NCBI RefSeq assembly: GCF_022869785.1
Contig: NZ_CP094997.1
Coordinates: 2,294,001-2,358,000, forward strand
Direction of reading: 5' to 3'
DNA from: Dyadobacter chenwenxiniae
Lineage (GTDB): Bacteria; Bacteroidota; Bacteroidia; Cytophagales; Spirosomataceae
DNA: 64,000 bases
In this document: one piece after another, positions 1-7,904 of the stretch
Layout: the number at the start of each line of letters is the position of its first letter
How positions within the stretch are numbered: the stretch's first letter is position 1
The notes under the pieces: model-generated
Databases searched by the model: none
What the model saw: only the letters and a program-made list of their open reading frames with translations
Told to the model about the DNA's origin: nothing
Program-made: the position numbers and the translations under genes

Positions 1-2
1 TG

Positions 3-641
3 GGTTTCAGGAACTTTTTGCTTACTACGCAGGAGAACCACCAGATCGGACTGGAAAACGAGCAGCTCAAACGCGAGCAGCTCAAAGCACAGCTGGAAGC
101 GTTGCAAAACCAGTTGAACCCGCATTTCTTGTTCAATGCATTAAATATCCTGAACATATCCATCGCCACCAATCCCGATCTGGCCCAACGCATCGTGCTG
201 GATTTGTCGGACATTCTGCGATATAACCTGAAAGTGCAGAACCAAAGCCTGATCCTGCTCAAAGACGAACTCGATGCGGCCCGTGCTTATCTTGATCTGT
301 ACAAAGCGCGATTCGGCGGAAAACTGGCCTTCTGTTTTCATGATATCGAAACGGCGCGGAACTGGTATATCATCCCGCTGTCGTTGCAGATACTCATTGA
401 GAACGCGATCAAGCATAATGTGATCACATCCAACCAGATATTGATGATCGATCTTCGGCTGAATGAGCAGGAAAAACAGATTACAGTGTCCAATTCGGTT
501 AACAAGAAAAATTCTCCCGGAACAGGCATCGGCCTGCAGAATCTGGACAAGCGGTATAAGATCCAGACGGGCCAGAAACCATTATTGCTGGAAGACGAGC
601 AACATTTTACAGTAAAAGTCCCATTGATTGAAGCTCCATGA
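3..641 (+). CDS. Sensor histidine kinase, LytS/YehU type, C-terminal part (5' end outside window)
   Basis: This is the cytoplasmic end of a membrane sensor kinase that would phosphorylate the LytTR regulator directly downstream. The reading frame is open to the first base, so the N-terminal sensor and membrane part lies outside the window. The only start-like codon near the beginning is a TTG at 18, which is unlikely to be the real start. A short coiled-coil-like stretch rich in E, Q, L and K precedes the His_kinase motif NPHFLFN (about nt 116-137). The N box ENAIKHN lies near nt 398-420 and the G box GTGIGLQNL near nt 520-546. The stop overlaps the next start by 4 bp (ATGA), so the two genes are translationally coupled. 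The signal sensed is unknown. Confidence 0.9.
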   Translation, partial: GFRNFLLTTQENHQIGLENEQLKREQLKAQLEALQNQLNPHFLFNALNILNISIATNPDLAQRIVLDLSDILRYNLKVQNQSLILLKDELDAARAYLDLYKARFGGKLAFCFHDIETARNWYIIPLSLQILIENAIKHNVITSNQILMIDLRLNEQEKQITVSNSVNKKNSPGTGIGLQNLDKRYKIQTGQKPLLLEDEQHFTVKVPLIEAP

Positions 642-1411
642 CCAAAATCCTTATCATTGAAGACGAGCAGCCGGCGGGCCAGTATTTAACGCAGCTGATT
701 CAAAAAATTGACCCTAAAACTGAGATTCTGAATGTGTTGGAAAGCGTGGAAACGGCGGTTGAATGGTTAAGCAACAACCCCGTTCCGGACCTGATTTTCC
801 TGGATGTGCAGCTGGGCGACGGCACATGTTTTCAGATTTTTGAACAGATTTCCATCGGTTGCCCGGTGATTTTTACCACTGCGCACGACGAATATGCCAT
901 GCGCGCATTTAAGCTCAACAGCATTGATTATCTGCTGAAACCCATTCGTCAGGAAGCATTGCAATTCAGTCTGGAGAAATACTATCAGCTGAATGAAGAG
1001 AATGCGATAAGCAAAGTGAAATACCTGGAAGAGCTGATGCACAACCAGATCCTGAACCGAAAAAGTCCGCGCAGAAGCTTTCTGGTGCCTTATCGCGACA
1101 AGCTGATCCCGTTGAAAGATTCGGATTTTGCGTGGCTAACCATCAAAAACGGCGTTGTAGTCGCTACATTGCATGACGATAAGAGTTTCGTCGTGGACAA
1201 ATCTTTGGAGGAGCTTGAAAACCAACTGGATACGACCAATTTTTTCAGGGCAAACCGCCAGTTTATCATTTCCAGGGAATGCATTTCAGAAATAGAATTG
1301 TATTTCAACGGCAGGCTGCTCGTCCGCACAGCGCCATCTTCATCCAATCAGATCCTGATCAGCAAGGAACGCGTGCCGGTTTTTAAGAAATGGTTTGAAG
1401 AATTATCTTAA
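638..1411 (+). CDS. LytTR-family response regulator
   Basis: This is a two-component response regulator, the partner of the upstream LytS-type kinase. The receiver domain covers about residues 1-120, with acidic residues in IIEDEQ, the phospho-acceptor aspartate in FLDVQLGDG (about residue 56) and the conserved lysine in YLLKPIR (about 105). A LytTR DNA-binding domain covers about residues 145-255, including the typical motifs FFRANRQFIIS and ERVPVFKKWF. The length of 257 residues is normal for the family. The start ATG overlaps the kinase stop. A very similar kinase/regulator pair lies at 12395-14284, which suggests paralogy. The targets are not visible, and the next genes run in the opposite direction. 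Confidence 0.93.
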   Translation: MTKILIIEDEQPAGQYLTQLIQKIDPKTEILNVLESVETAVEWLSNNPVPDLIFLDVQLGDGTCFQIFEQISIGCPVIFTTAHDEYAMRAFKLNSIDYLLKPIRQEALQFSLEKYYQLNEENAISKVKYLEELMHNQILNRKSPRRSFLVPYRDKLIPLKDSDFAWLTIKNGVVVATLHDDKSFVVDKSLEELENQLDTTNFFRANRQFIISRECISEIELYFNGRLLVRTAPSSSNQILISKERVPVFKKWFEELS

Positions 1412-2469
1412 ACTGCCCTGATCTCCTGTGCTAAAAATGCATTAACAAATTCATCATCAATCAAATGTGGATATGCTTGCATGACACGGGTAATCTCCTC
1501 AGCCTGCCCTGGCGAAAGCGTTTCCTTTGGGTTCAAAGTCCGGATTCCTTCCATTAATCCTTGCCTTACAAGCACTTCATGCACGCCCGTAATGCACCCG
1601 TGAAAGTTGTGGGCAGGATCAAAAATGGCCGCGTTCATGTCTGTTACTGCAACATTCAAACGCAGGATGTCAGCTGCGTCGGCGTGTTTGTTGTTCACAA
1701 ATTCTTTTGCGTCCGCAAGCACTTTCACGGCCTTTTCCGTCCACACCGCCCAGTGTCCGAGCAAGCCGCCCACGAATGTTTTTTCAACAATTTCACCATT
1801 CACCTCAAACCGGTAAGGCGTGATCAGGTCGGCTACAATGTTGTCGTCATTGCCTGTGTAAAGTGCAATGTCATTTACCCTTGAACTGTTGCAAACAGCG
1901 CGGACCACATCCAGCGTTTGGTAACGGTTAAATGCCGCGATTTTGATCGCCAGCACATTTGGGATTTCGGCAAACTGCTGCCAAAAATTATAAGAATAAA
2001 TCCGCCCGCCAATAGCGGCCTGCAGGTAAAATCCAAAAACAGGGATGATTTCGGCAATTGTTTTAATGTGCTTGATAATGTCCGCCTCCGACTGATTTTT
2101 AAATGCGGCCATACTCACCAAACCCAGGTCATAACCATATTTTACAGCCATATGTGCTTCCTTCACTGCCTGATCTGTAAGACCGCATATGCCCGCAACT
2201 TTGATGAATGGACGATCCAAACCGGCCTGATCAATTTCCTCAGCCGTGATCCGCAGCACGGCTTCGTACAGATTCACTTCCGGGTCGCGGATCTCAAATT
2301 GCGTGGTATGGACACCAATGGCGACGCCTCCTGCCCCACTCGCCATATAATATCTGGTTAACCCGCGCTGCCTGCGCTCGTCCAGCTGCAAATTGTGCTG
2401 TAAAGCCAGCGGATGCGCCGGGATTACAGTTCCGTCAAACAACAGTTTTTTAGTATTCTGATTAAGCAT
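1408..2469 (-). CDS. Dihydrodipicolinate synthase (DapA/NanA)-family class I aldolase, divergent
   Basis: The protein is 353 residues with a DapA/NAL-type (beta/alpha)8 fold, longer than the usual 290-300 because of a C-terminal extension. Lys176 in VLAIKIAAFNRY sits where the Schiff-base lysine is expected. The substrate-binding motif that normally reads GTTGE is HTTQFE (54-59), and the usual YNxPxRTG tyrosine segment is FYLQAAIGGR (147-156). Class I aldolase or lyase chemistry on a 2-keto acid is likely, but lysine biosynthesis is not. It is the last gene of a LacI, Nramp-like, SDR, DHDPS-like cluster on the minus strand, 28 bp after the SDR gene. It overlaps the end of the convergent LytTR gene by 4 bp. 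The substrate is unknown. Confidence 0.85.
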   Translation of the reverse strand: MLNQNTKKLLFDGTVIPAHPLALQHNLQLDERRQRGLTRYYMASGAGGVAIGVHTTQFEIRDPEVNLYEAVLRITAEEIDQAGLDRPFIKVAGICGLTDQAVKEAHMAVKYGYDLGLVSMAAFKNQSEADIIKHIKTIAEIIPVFGFYLQAAIGGRIYSYNFWQQFAEIPNVLAIKIAAFNRYQTLDVVRAVCNSSRVNDIALYTGNDDNIVADLITPYRFEVNGEIVEKTFVGGLLGHWAVWTEKAVKVLADAKEFVNNKHADAADILRLNVAVTDMNAAIFDPAHNFHGCITGVHEVLVRQGLMEGIRTLNPKETLSPGQAEEITRVMQAYPHLIDDEFVNAFLAQEIRAV

Positions 2470-2497
2470 TCCTTCCTATTTTTTTATTCAAAATCTC

Positions 2498-3514
2498 TTA
2501 AAACTGCCCCTTCCGCTCCTGGAAATGAGTGGGCTTGTTGATCGTTTTCCCACCTTCCTGCAACCATTGCGCAGTGATCTCAATCATTTGTTTCAATGTC
2601 GTGCGCGGATAGCCAAACAGCCTGAAAGACTCGGCCGCATTGCTTAGTAACGCTGTGGGCTGCTCCTCGTTTACAAAAAATGGTTCGGTATTGAATATAC
2701 GTCCGAACTCAGTTGCCAGCCAGCGAAGCGAAACGGTTTCAGGGCCGGTAATGTTCAGGATTTTTGAAGGCGATTCGCAATGAAGCAGCGAGCGGATCGC
2801 CATCTCGTTTGCGTCGCCCTGCCAGATCACATTTACGTGCCCCGTACGCAGGTCCACAGGTTTGCCGGCCAGCACCGATTTTGCCACTTCCAGTAACACC
2901 CCATATTTGAAATCAATAGCATAATTGAGCCGGTAAATCAGAATTGGTGTGCCGTGAACAGACGAAAAATATTGAAATAACCGCTCCCTACCCAGGCAAG
3001 ACTGTCCATATTCGCCTACGGGATCGGCCCGAAGATCTTCAGTAGCGCCGCCCGAGGCCACCGTTGTGAACGGGTAAACGTTACCTGTTGAATAAACAAC
3101 GATTCTGGAATTCTTGAATTTCTCAGCAACACGCCCCGGCAGATACGTATTCATCGCCCACGTGTAAGGTTCATTATTGGAGGTGCCAAATTTAGTTCCA
3201 GCGAGATAAAGCACATTCTCAACTTCCGGTAAAGCCTGCAACTCGGCATCGTTCAAGACGTTGGCGGCGATGGTTTCAATGCCCGCCGCATTCAGCTCAT
3301 CAGCTAACCCCTCCTCACTGAACCGGGAGACGCCTATGACACGCTTGTTCAGCCCGGCGCGATCAATGGCTTGCTTCGCCAGTTTCGCAATGCTCGGCCC
3401 GATCTTACCGCCTGCGCCCAGGATCAGGATGTCGCCTTTTATTTTTTTTATATCCTCAACTAAAATATCCGATGGACTCAGCCATTTTTCTTCCAAAAGT
3501 TCGAAACCAGTCAT
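2498..3514 (-). CDS. NAD(P)-dependent epimerase/dehydratase (extended SDR), active-site lysine replaced
   Basis: This 338-residue protein is of the extended SDR (nucleotide-sugar epimerase-like) class. The Rossmann dinucleotide motif GAGGKIG is at residues 35-41. The catalytic region has YSTGNVYPF (141-149) and EYGQSCLGRE, so the Y-x3-K motif reads Tyr169-x3-Cys173. The usual lysine is cysteine, and I checked this codon (TGC) against the DNA. That implies altered chemistry or loss of ordinary oxidoreductase activity. The gene shares one base with the upstream Nramp-like gene and is followed by the DHDPS-like gene, so all three are probably one transcript. A role in oxidising or epimerising the sugar acid or other compound carried by the transporter is an inference. 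Confidence 0.85.
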   Translation of the reverse strand: MTGFELLEEKWLSPSDILVEDIKKIKGDILILGAGGKIGPSIAKLAKQAIDRAGLNKRVIGVSRFSEEGLADELNAAGIETIAANVLNDAELQALPEVENVLYLAGTKFGTSNNEPYTWAMNTYLPGRVAEKFKNSRIVVYSTGNVYPFTTVASGGATEDLRADPVGEYGQSCLGRERLFQYFSSVHGTPILIYRLNYAIDFKYGVLLEVAKSVLAGKPVDLRTGHVNVIWQGDANEMAIRSLLHCESPSKILNITGPETVSLRWLATEFGRIFNTEPFFVNEEQPTALLSNAAESFRLFGYPRTTLKQMIEITAQWLQEGGKTINKPTHFQERKGQF

Positions 3515-4737
3515 TATTTAAAAAGCGGATTGTTGAAAAATAATTCTTTACTATTGATGATCGCGAGTGAAAAAACGATGATGAGCCCGATGCCCGCAAC
3601 CACTTTCACCAGCGGACTGTTCACCTTGTCGCCCATAATGCTTTTATCATTGCCCACCATATAAAGTGCCGTTCCGATAAACGGAACAATGAAAATGGTA
3701 ACGCTTTGCGCAAAAACGATTAGTTCCAATGGCAATTTGCCAAATTTGACAGCAATCGCTGCACCAAAAATCATGACCAACGCAACCAGATAACGCACTG
3801 ATTTTGAACTAAAATTGCTTCCTAACCCCAGTGCATCGCCCAGCAATGTGCCGCCTACCGAAGCATTTCCGATCAAAGAAGAGAATGCCGCACCAAATAA
3901 GCCCACCAGGAAAAGTGTGGATGCATTATTACCAAAGAGCGGTTCCAGCGCCCTGGCCATATCCGTTGCAGAGTTAACAGCAATCCCTTTTGGATGCAGG
4001 ATAGCGGCTGCGCAAATGATCACAATCGCACACATGACACCGAGCACAATGATGCCCGTCGTGCTATCATTTCTATTATTTCTGACCTCCGGCCTCACCC
4101 TGATACGCTCTTGAATGAGGTAACATTGATACAGCGCACCGACAATCGAGAAGCAGGAAGCGACAAATGCGATAATCAGTCCTTGCGAACCTTCCGGGAT
4201 AACCGGTGTCGTGAAGCCTGTGAAAATTTCGGAAGCATCCGGTTTGGCATAAAAAAATGTTGTTACAAAAGAAAACAGCATGACCAAAATCAGGAAGATC
4301 ATTGTCTTTTCAAGCACAGAATAAAAGCTTCTGAAAAAAAGCAAACTGATCCCTACTACATTGAAAAAGATGATCCACGGAACCGGCGACGTATGATAAA
4401 GCTCTCCAACCGAAATACCGACACCAATGGAATTGCCGGCCTGAAATGAAGTGCTCACCAGAAAAACACCAATTCCCATGGCAACGGAGGCTGGTTTACC
4501 CCATTTTCGCTTCACCGAAGCAAGCAGTGATTGATTTGTAGCGATGCCGATCCGGGTTGACATTGCTGTAAAAACACCCATAAAGAAGATCGCCACAACG
4601 ACGATCCAAAGCAGCGAATAGCCGTAAACCGCCCCCAGCTTGGAAGTGATGGTCAACTTACTGGGTCCGAAAACCAGTGCGGCTGTAATCATTCCAGGCC
4701 CCAGTGAGCGCAGCCATTTCAGGATAGAGTCTTTCAA
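3514..4737 (-). CDS. Nramp-superfamily membrane transporter lacking the canonical metal-binding motifs
   Basis: This is an integral membrane protein of 407 residues with about 11 hydrophobic segments, in the Nramp (SLC11, APC-fold) superfamily. Canonical Nramps bind metal through DPGN in TM1 and MPH in TM6. Aligning LGPGMITAALVF here with the TM1 of MntH puts Gly24-Pro-Ser-Lys27 at DPGN, and the TM6 MPH position reads approximately ALY (near residue 205). The metal ligands therefore appear to be missing, so Mn/Fe transport should not be assumed. It is the first gene after the LacI-type regulator and its candidate operator, and it is joined to an SDR and an aldolase. That context fits uptake of an organic substrate (inference). 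Automatic annotation would call it a divalent metal transporter. Confidence 0.85.
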   Translation of the reverse strand: MKDSILKWLRSLGPGMITAALVFGPSKLTITSKLGAVYGYSLLWIVVVAIFFMGVFTAMSTRIGIATNQSLLASVKRKWGKPASVAMGIGVFLVSTSFQAGNSIGVGISVGELYHTSPVPWIIFFNVVGISLLFFRSFYSVLEKTMIFLILVMLFSFVTTFFYAKPDASEIFTGFTTPVIPEGSQGLIIAFVASCFSIVGALYQCYLIQERIRVRPEVRNNRNDSTTGIIVLGVMCAIVIICAAAILHPKGIAVNSATDMARALEPLFGNNASTLFLVGLFGAAFSSLIGNASVGGTLLGDALGLGSNFSSKSVRYLVALVMIFGAAIAVKFGKLPLELIVFAQSVTIFIVPFIGTALYMVGNDKSIMGDKVNSPLVKVVAGIGLIIVFSLAIINSKELFFNNPLFK

Positions 4738-4790
4738 AATATCAACGGTTTAGGGATTTCGGACTGACGCGTTATTATACTTAACGTAAA

Positions 4791-4806
4791 ACGGGCACGT
4801 GCCCGT
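4791..4806. promoter_or_regulatory. Candidate LacI-family operator: perfect 16-bp palindrome
   Basis: ACGGGCACGTGCCCGT is a perfect palindrome with a central CpG, the standard form of LacI-family operators. It lies 54 bp upstream of the Nramp-like start and 83 bp beyond the stop of the LacI-type gene, in otherwise AT-rich DNA. On the minus strand the preceding TATATTTA could be a Bacteroidota -7 element (TAnnTTTG-like). If so, the palindrome would cover the transcription start and act as a repressor site. Binding by the adjacent regulator is an inference. Confidence 0.65.
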
Positions 4807-4888
4807 AAATATAGAAAACAAATGTTGAACAATGCTAATATGCGAATGAATAAAGTTGTCCTAACCTACCTAGACAATCGCTTCCTTC

Positions 4889-5947
4889 TTAATTTTGATA
4901 AAATTCACAATTTTCTTTCGTCACAATGTCAATGGGCATATAGCTTAGCCTGGGAACGGTGGAATTCATGACCAATGTCTGGTACAGCGCCATAATGCCA
5001 CGGTAGGCTTGGTCCTCAGGGCGGTGACATATCAGAAAATCGATCACATTGCTTTCCAGATATTTCACATTGTCCTTTACAAAATCATAACCGATCAGGG
5101 AAACTTCGGTCCGATGGCTGTTTTTGAGAAATGAAGCGACCGTATTAACGCGTGAATTCGTTACAAAAGCGGCGCCAATGTCCATATTCAGGTGAAAAAC
5201 GTAGGTAAGATGGCGAGCAACGGATTGGTAATCCGTCTCCCGGATGTCGATGCGGAGGATTTCGTTAGGATTATGGTTATCGGAGAAATAGGCCCGGAAA
5301 CCTTTTTCAATTGTCTCGTAATTGAAATTATCAATCTCCTTTGAAATGTTAATGATCAGCACTTTTTTCTCAGGTTGTAACCTGTAAGTGAGCAGCTTTG
5401 CGCCTACGTAGCCGCTTTTGTACAAATGCGGGCCAATGTATGACAGTCTTTTCAGCTCCGGAATGTCCGAGTCAATGAATATGAACGGGATTTTTCGTTG
5501 GTTGCATTCTTCCGCAAATTCCTGGGTTTCCGTTACGAATGACGGCGCTATCAAGATGCCGTTCACATCCAGTTGCAGGATTTCCCTTGCTTTCTGAACA
5601 TAGGAATCCTTGCTGTTAAGGTCGTAGAAAAACGTATGTGTCTGAATGCCATATTGCTTGATTTCGGCCTCTGCCCTGCGGACACCGTTTAATGGTGCTT
5701 CCCAGAAATCGGTTTCCTCCGAAACTTCCGGGATCAGGATTGCAAGCGTAATAATTTTTTTTGATGCAAGCCTGCTTGCAAGGATGTTGGGCTGATAATC
5801 CAGCTCCTTGATAATGTCATTGATCCGCTGTTTTGTCTTTTCCGAAACCCCCGTCCGGTTATGCAGCACGCGGTCAACGGTGGCAGTGGATACATTGGCC
5901 CTTCTCGCAATTTCCCGCACGCCGAACAAGGTATTCTCTTTTTCCAT
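4889..5947 (-). CDS. LacI-family transcriptional regulator with sugar-binding-protein-like effector domain
   Basis: The N-terminal LacI helix-turn-helix (about residues 8-55) reads GVREIARRANVSTATVDRVL, with a hinge-helix region following. The remaining ~290 residues form a periplasmic-binding-protein-like effector domain of the Peripla_BP_4 kind. I chose the ATG at 5947, giving 352 residues, because the HTH begins a few residues later. The frame stays open to 6100, but that extension has no LacI counterpart. The gene lies directly upstream of the Nramp-like/SDR/DHDPS-like genes on the same strand, with a perfect palindrome in between. It is therefore probably the local repressor, with a metabolite of that pathway as inducer. 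The ligand is unknown. Confidence 0.9.
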   Translation of the reverse strand: MEKENTLFGVREIARRANVSTATVDRVLHNRTGVSEKTKQRINDIIKELDYQPNILASRLASKKIITLAILIPEVSEETDFWEAPLNGVRRAEAEIKQYGIQTHTFFYDLNSKDSYVQKAREILQLDVNGILIAPSFVTETQEFAEECNQRKIPFIFIDSDIPELKRLSYIGPHLYKSGYVGAKLLTYRLQPEKKVLIINISKEIDNFNYETIEKGFRAYFSDNHNPNEILRIDIRETDYQSVARHLTYVFHLNMDIGAAFVTNSRVNTVASFLKNSHRTEVSLIGYDFVKDNVKYLESNVIDFLICHRPEDQAYRGIMALYQTLVMNSTVPRLSYMPIDIVTKENCEFYQN

Positions 5948-6177
5948 CAAGGGTTTAAGTTTGTTATAACCGGGGTAAATATAAAATATTAAAATAAAAC
6001 CGGGCCGGAAAACAGAACATTTGACCAGCCCGATCCGCTTACCAGCGCGGCTAGTTTCAATTTCTTGCACATGCCTCGCGCCGGCAAGGTCTCTCGCCAC
6101 AAAAAGCAGCTCTGATTATCAAAAAAGAAATAAACACTTTATATTTAAATGATCCGTCCGGCACATTCTCAATTCAA
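5948..6177. other. Divergent intergenic region between lacI-type gene and TPR gene
   Basis: This 230-bp gap separates divergent genes. About 6001-6115 is notably more GC-rich than its AT-rich flanks and has short complementary stretches (for example CTTGC and GCAAG around 6064-6090), although no gene is evident there. It could be a structured leader of the regulator mRNA, a small RNA or a gene remnant. Nothing decides between these. Confidence 0.3.
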
Positions 6178-7902
6178 ATGAAAAACATCTTCCTTCCTTT
6201 TTTATTGCTTCCAGTCATTATCACGGCCGCTCTCTTGCTGCGGTTCAATGCATTTCATCTTTTTGAAACACAAAATACCGAACAAAACAGCATTGCCATA
6301 TGCGGCTCAATTCCTGATTCGGACGTGAGGGCAGCAACCAATGGAAAATTCATTTCAGCGATGCCGGGCTGGGGAAACTATTCATATCCGGTCTCTACCA
6401 CAAATGACAGTGTTCAGTTTTATTTCGATCAGGGGCTGAATATGTATTATAGTTACCATATGAAGGAATCGCTGGCCTCATTTCAGGAAGCGGCCCGGCT
6501 GGAACCAGCGTGCGCAATGGCTTACTGGGGGCAAGCATTGGCCATGGGTCCATACTATAATGCAGCCCATCTCTATAAAAAGCCTGAAAATTTGGGCAAT
6601 GTTTTGAAGCAAATGAACCAGTTTGCAAGTAAAGGGAATAAAAAAGCACAGGCATTGATCGCCGTGATGAACCAGCGTTATTCGGCAGATGCTTCGGATG
6701 CGGACAGAAAGGAGCTCAATGTCACTTATGCTGCCAAAACGCGCGGGTTAATCAGCCAGTTCCCGGAAGACCTGGACATTAAAATGCTCTTTGTCGATGC
6801 AGTGATGCTTATTCACGCATGGGATTTTTGGAATAACGATGGAACACCCAAAGCCTGGACGAATGAAGTGGTTAGGCTGAGCGAAAGCGTTTTAAAGAAT
6901 AACCCAAACCACCCGGCAGCTTTGCATTACCACATTCACTTAACAGAAGCTTCGCGACATCCGGAAGTTGCGCTTCCGAACGCAGACAAATTACGTGACC
7001 AGCTCCCCGGGGTCGCGCATATGGTGCATATGTCCAGCCACGAATATGAGCGAAATGGCCTTTTTCTGAAAGGCGTGGACGTAAATGATCGCGCGGATGC
7101 GGCTTTGCTCCGATATGATTCTCTGGCGAAAAACCTGAGTTTGGTGAAGCACAGTCCGCATTATTTTGCTGTTCAAACTTACTGCGCCATGAGTGCGGGC
7201 TTGTACAAAACGGGCATGTACGCGGCGAACCGATTAAGAAAAACGGTGACACCGGTTTATGAAAATCCGTATGATCAATATCTTTTCATGCTACCCGAAT
7301 TAACTTTGGTCAGGCTTGGAAAATGGGATGAAATACTGAAAGACACCACTAAACTGGATCCTGAATGGACATATGCTGCGCTACTACGCAACTTCGCGAG
7401 AGGAATAGCCTATGTAAATACCGGAGCCGGCGATAAAGCCAAAGCTGAATTGAGGTCACTTTTGCAGAAAGCAAAAGATCCGGTCCTGACCAAAAGGCGC
7501 GTTCCCTTTAACTCATTTACGCCAATCGCAAACATTGCCGGAGAAATCCTGACAGCAGCCATTGCTTTTGATGACAAAAAATTTGACGAGACCATTGCCA
7601 GTCTGAACAAAGCGGTTGAAATCGAAGATGGCCTGATTTACACGGAACCAAACGACTGGCCGATTCCGGCGCGGCAGTTTTTAGGCGCTTATTTACTAAA
7701 AATGAACAAACCAGCCGTCGCAGAGAAAATTTACAGGGAAGATCTCATCTGGAACCCCGGCAACGGCTGGTCCGCCATTGGCCTGTCGCAAAGCCTGCAG
7801 GCACAAAAGAAAACGAAGGAACTGGCTAAAATAGAGCGTGGTTACAAGCAGTCATTTTCTGCCGCGGAACAGCTGCCGACGGGCTCCGTTTTCCTGCGCT
7901 GA
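6178..7902 (+). CDS. Exported tetratricopeptide-repeat protein
   Basis: This protein of 574 residues starts with a hydrophobic segment (about residues 4-22, a signal peptide or anchor). TPR-like helical repeats then occur through the chain, for example around ESLASFQEAARLEPACAMAY (about 99-118), ALRNF-containing repeats near 400, and GAYLLKMNKPAVAEKIY near 505. The acidic/aromatic composition and the HMVHMSSHEYERNG segment are characteristic of an uncharacterised secreted TPR family in Bacteroidota. No catalytic motif is evident. It probably acts as a scaffold or protein-binding module in the envelope. It stands alone, divergent from the LacI-type gene and convergent with the OYE gene, whose stop lies 2 bp beyond. 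Confidence 0.75.
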   Translation: MKNIFLPFLLLPVIITAALLLRFNAFHLFETQNTEQNSIAICGSIPDSDVRAATNGKFISAMPGWGNYSYPVSTTNDSVQFYFDQGLNMYYSYHMKESLASFQEAARLEPACAMAYWGQALAMGPYYNAAHLYKKPENLGNVLKQMNQFASKGNKKAQALIAVMNQRYSADASDADRKELNVTYAAKTRGLISQFPEDLDIKMLFVDAVMLIHAWDFWNNDGTPKAWTNEVVRLSESVLKNNPNHPAALHYHIHLTEASRHPEVALPNADKLRDQLPGVAHMVHMSSHEYERNGLFLKGVDVNDRADAALLRYDSLAKNLSLVKHSPHYFAVQTYCAMSAGLYKTGMYAANRLRKTVTPVYENPYDQYLFMLPELTLVRLGKWDEILKDTTKLDPEWTYAALLRNFARGIAYVNTGAGDKAKAELRSLLQKAKDPVLTKRRVPFNSFTPIANIAGEILTAAIAFDDKKFDETIASLNKAVEIEDGLIYTEPNDWPIPARQFLGAYLLKMNKPAVAEKIYREDLIWNPGNGWSAIGLSQSLQAQKKTKELAKIERGYKQSFSAAEQLPTGSVFLR

Positions 7903-7904
7903 CT

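Noticed and set aside
5948..6100. 51-residue N-terminal extension of the LacI-type regulator
   Set aside because: The conserved HTH starts just after ATG 5947, and the extension has no LacI homology or reasonable start context.
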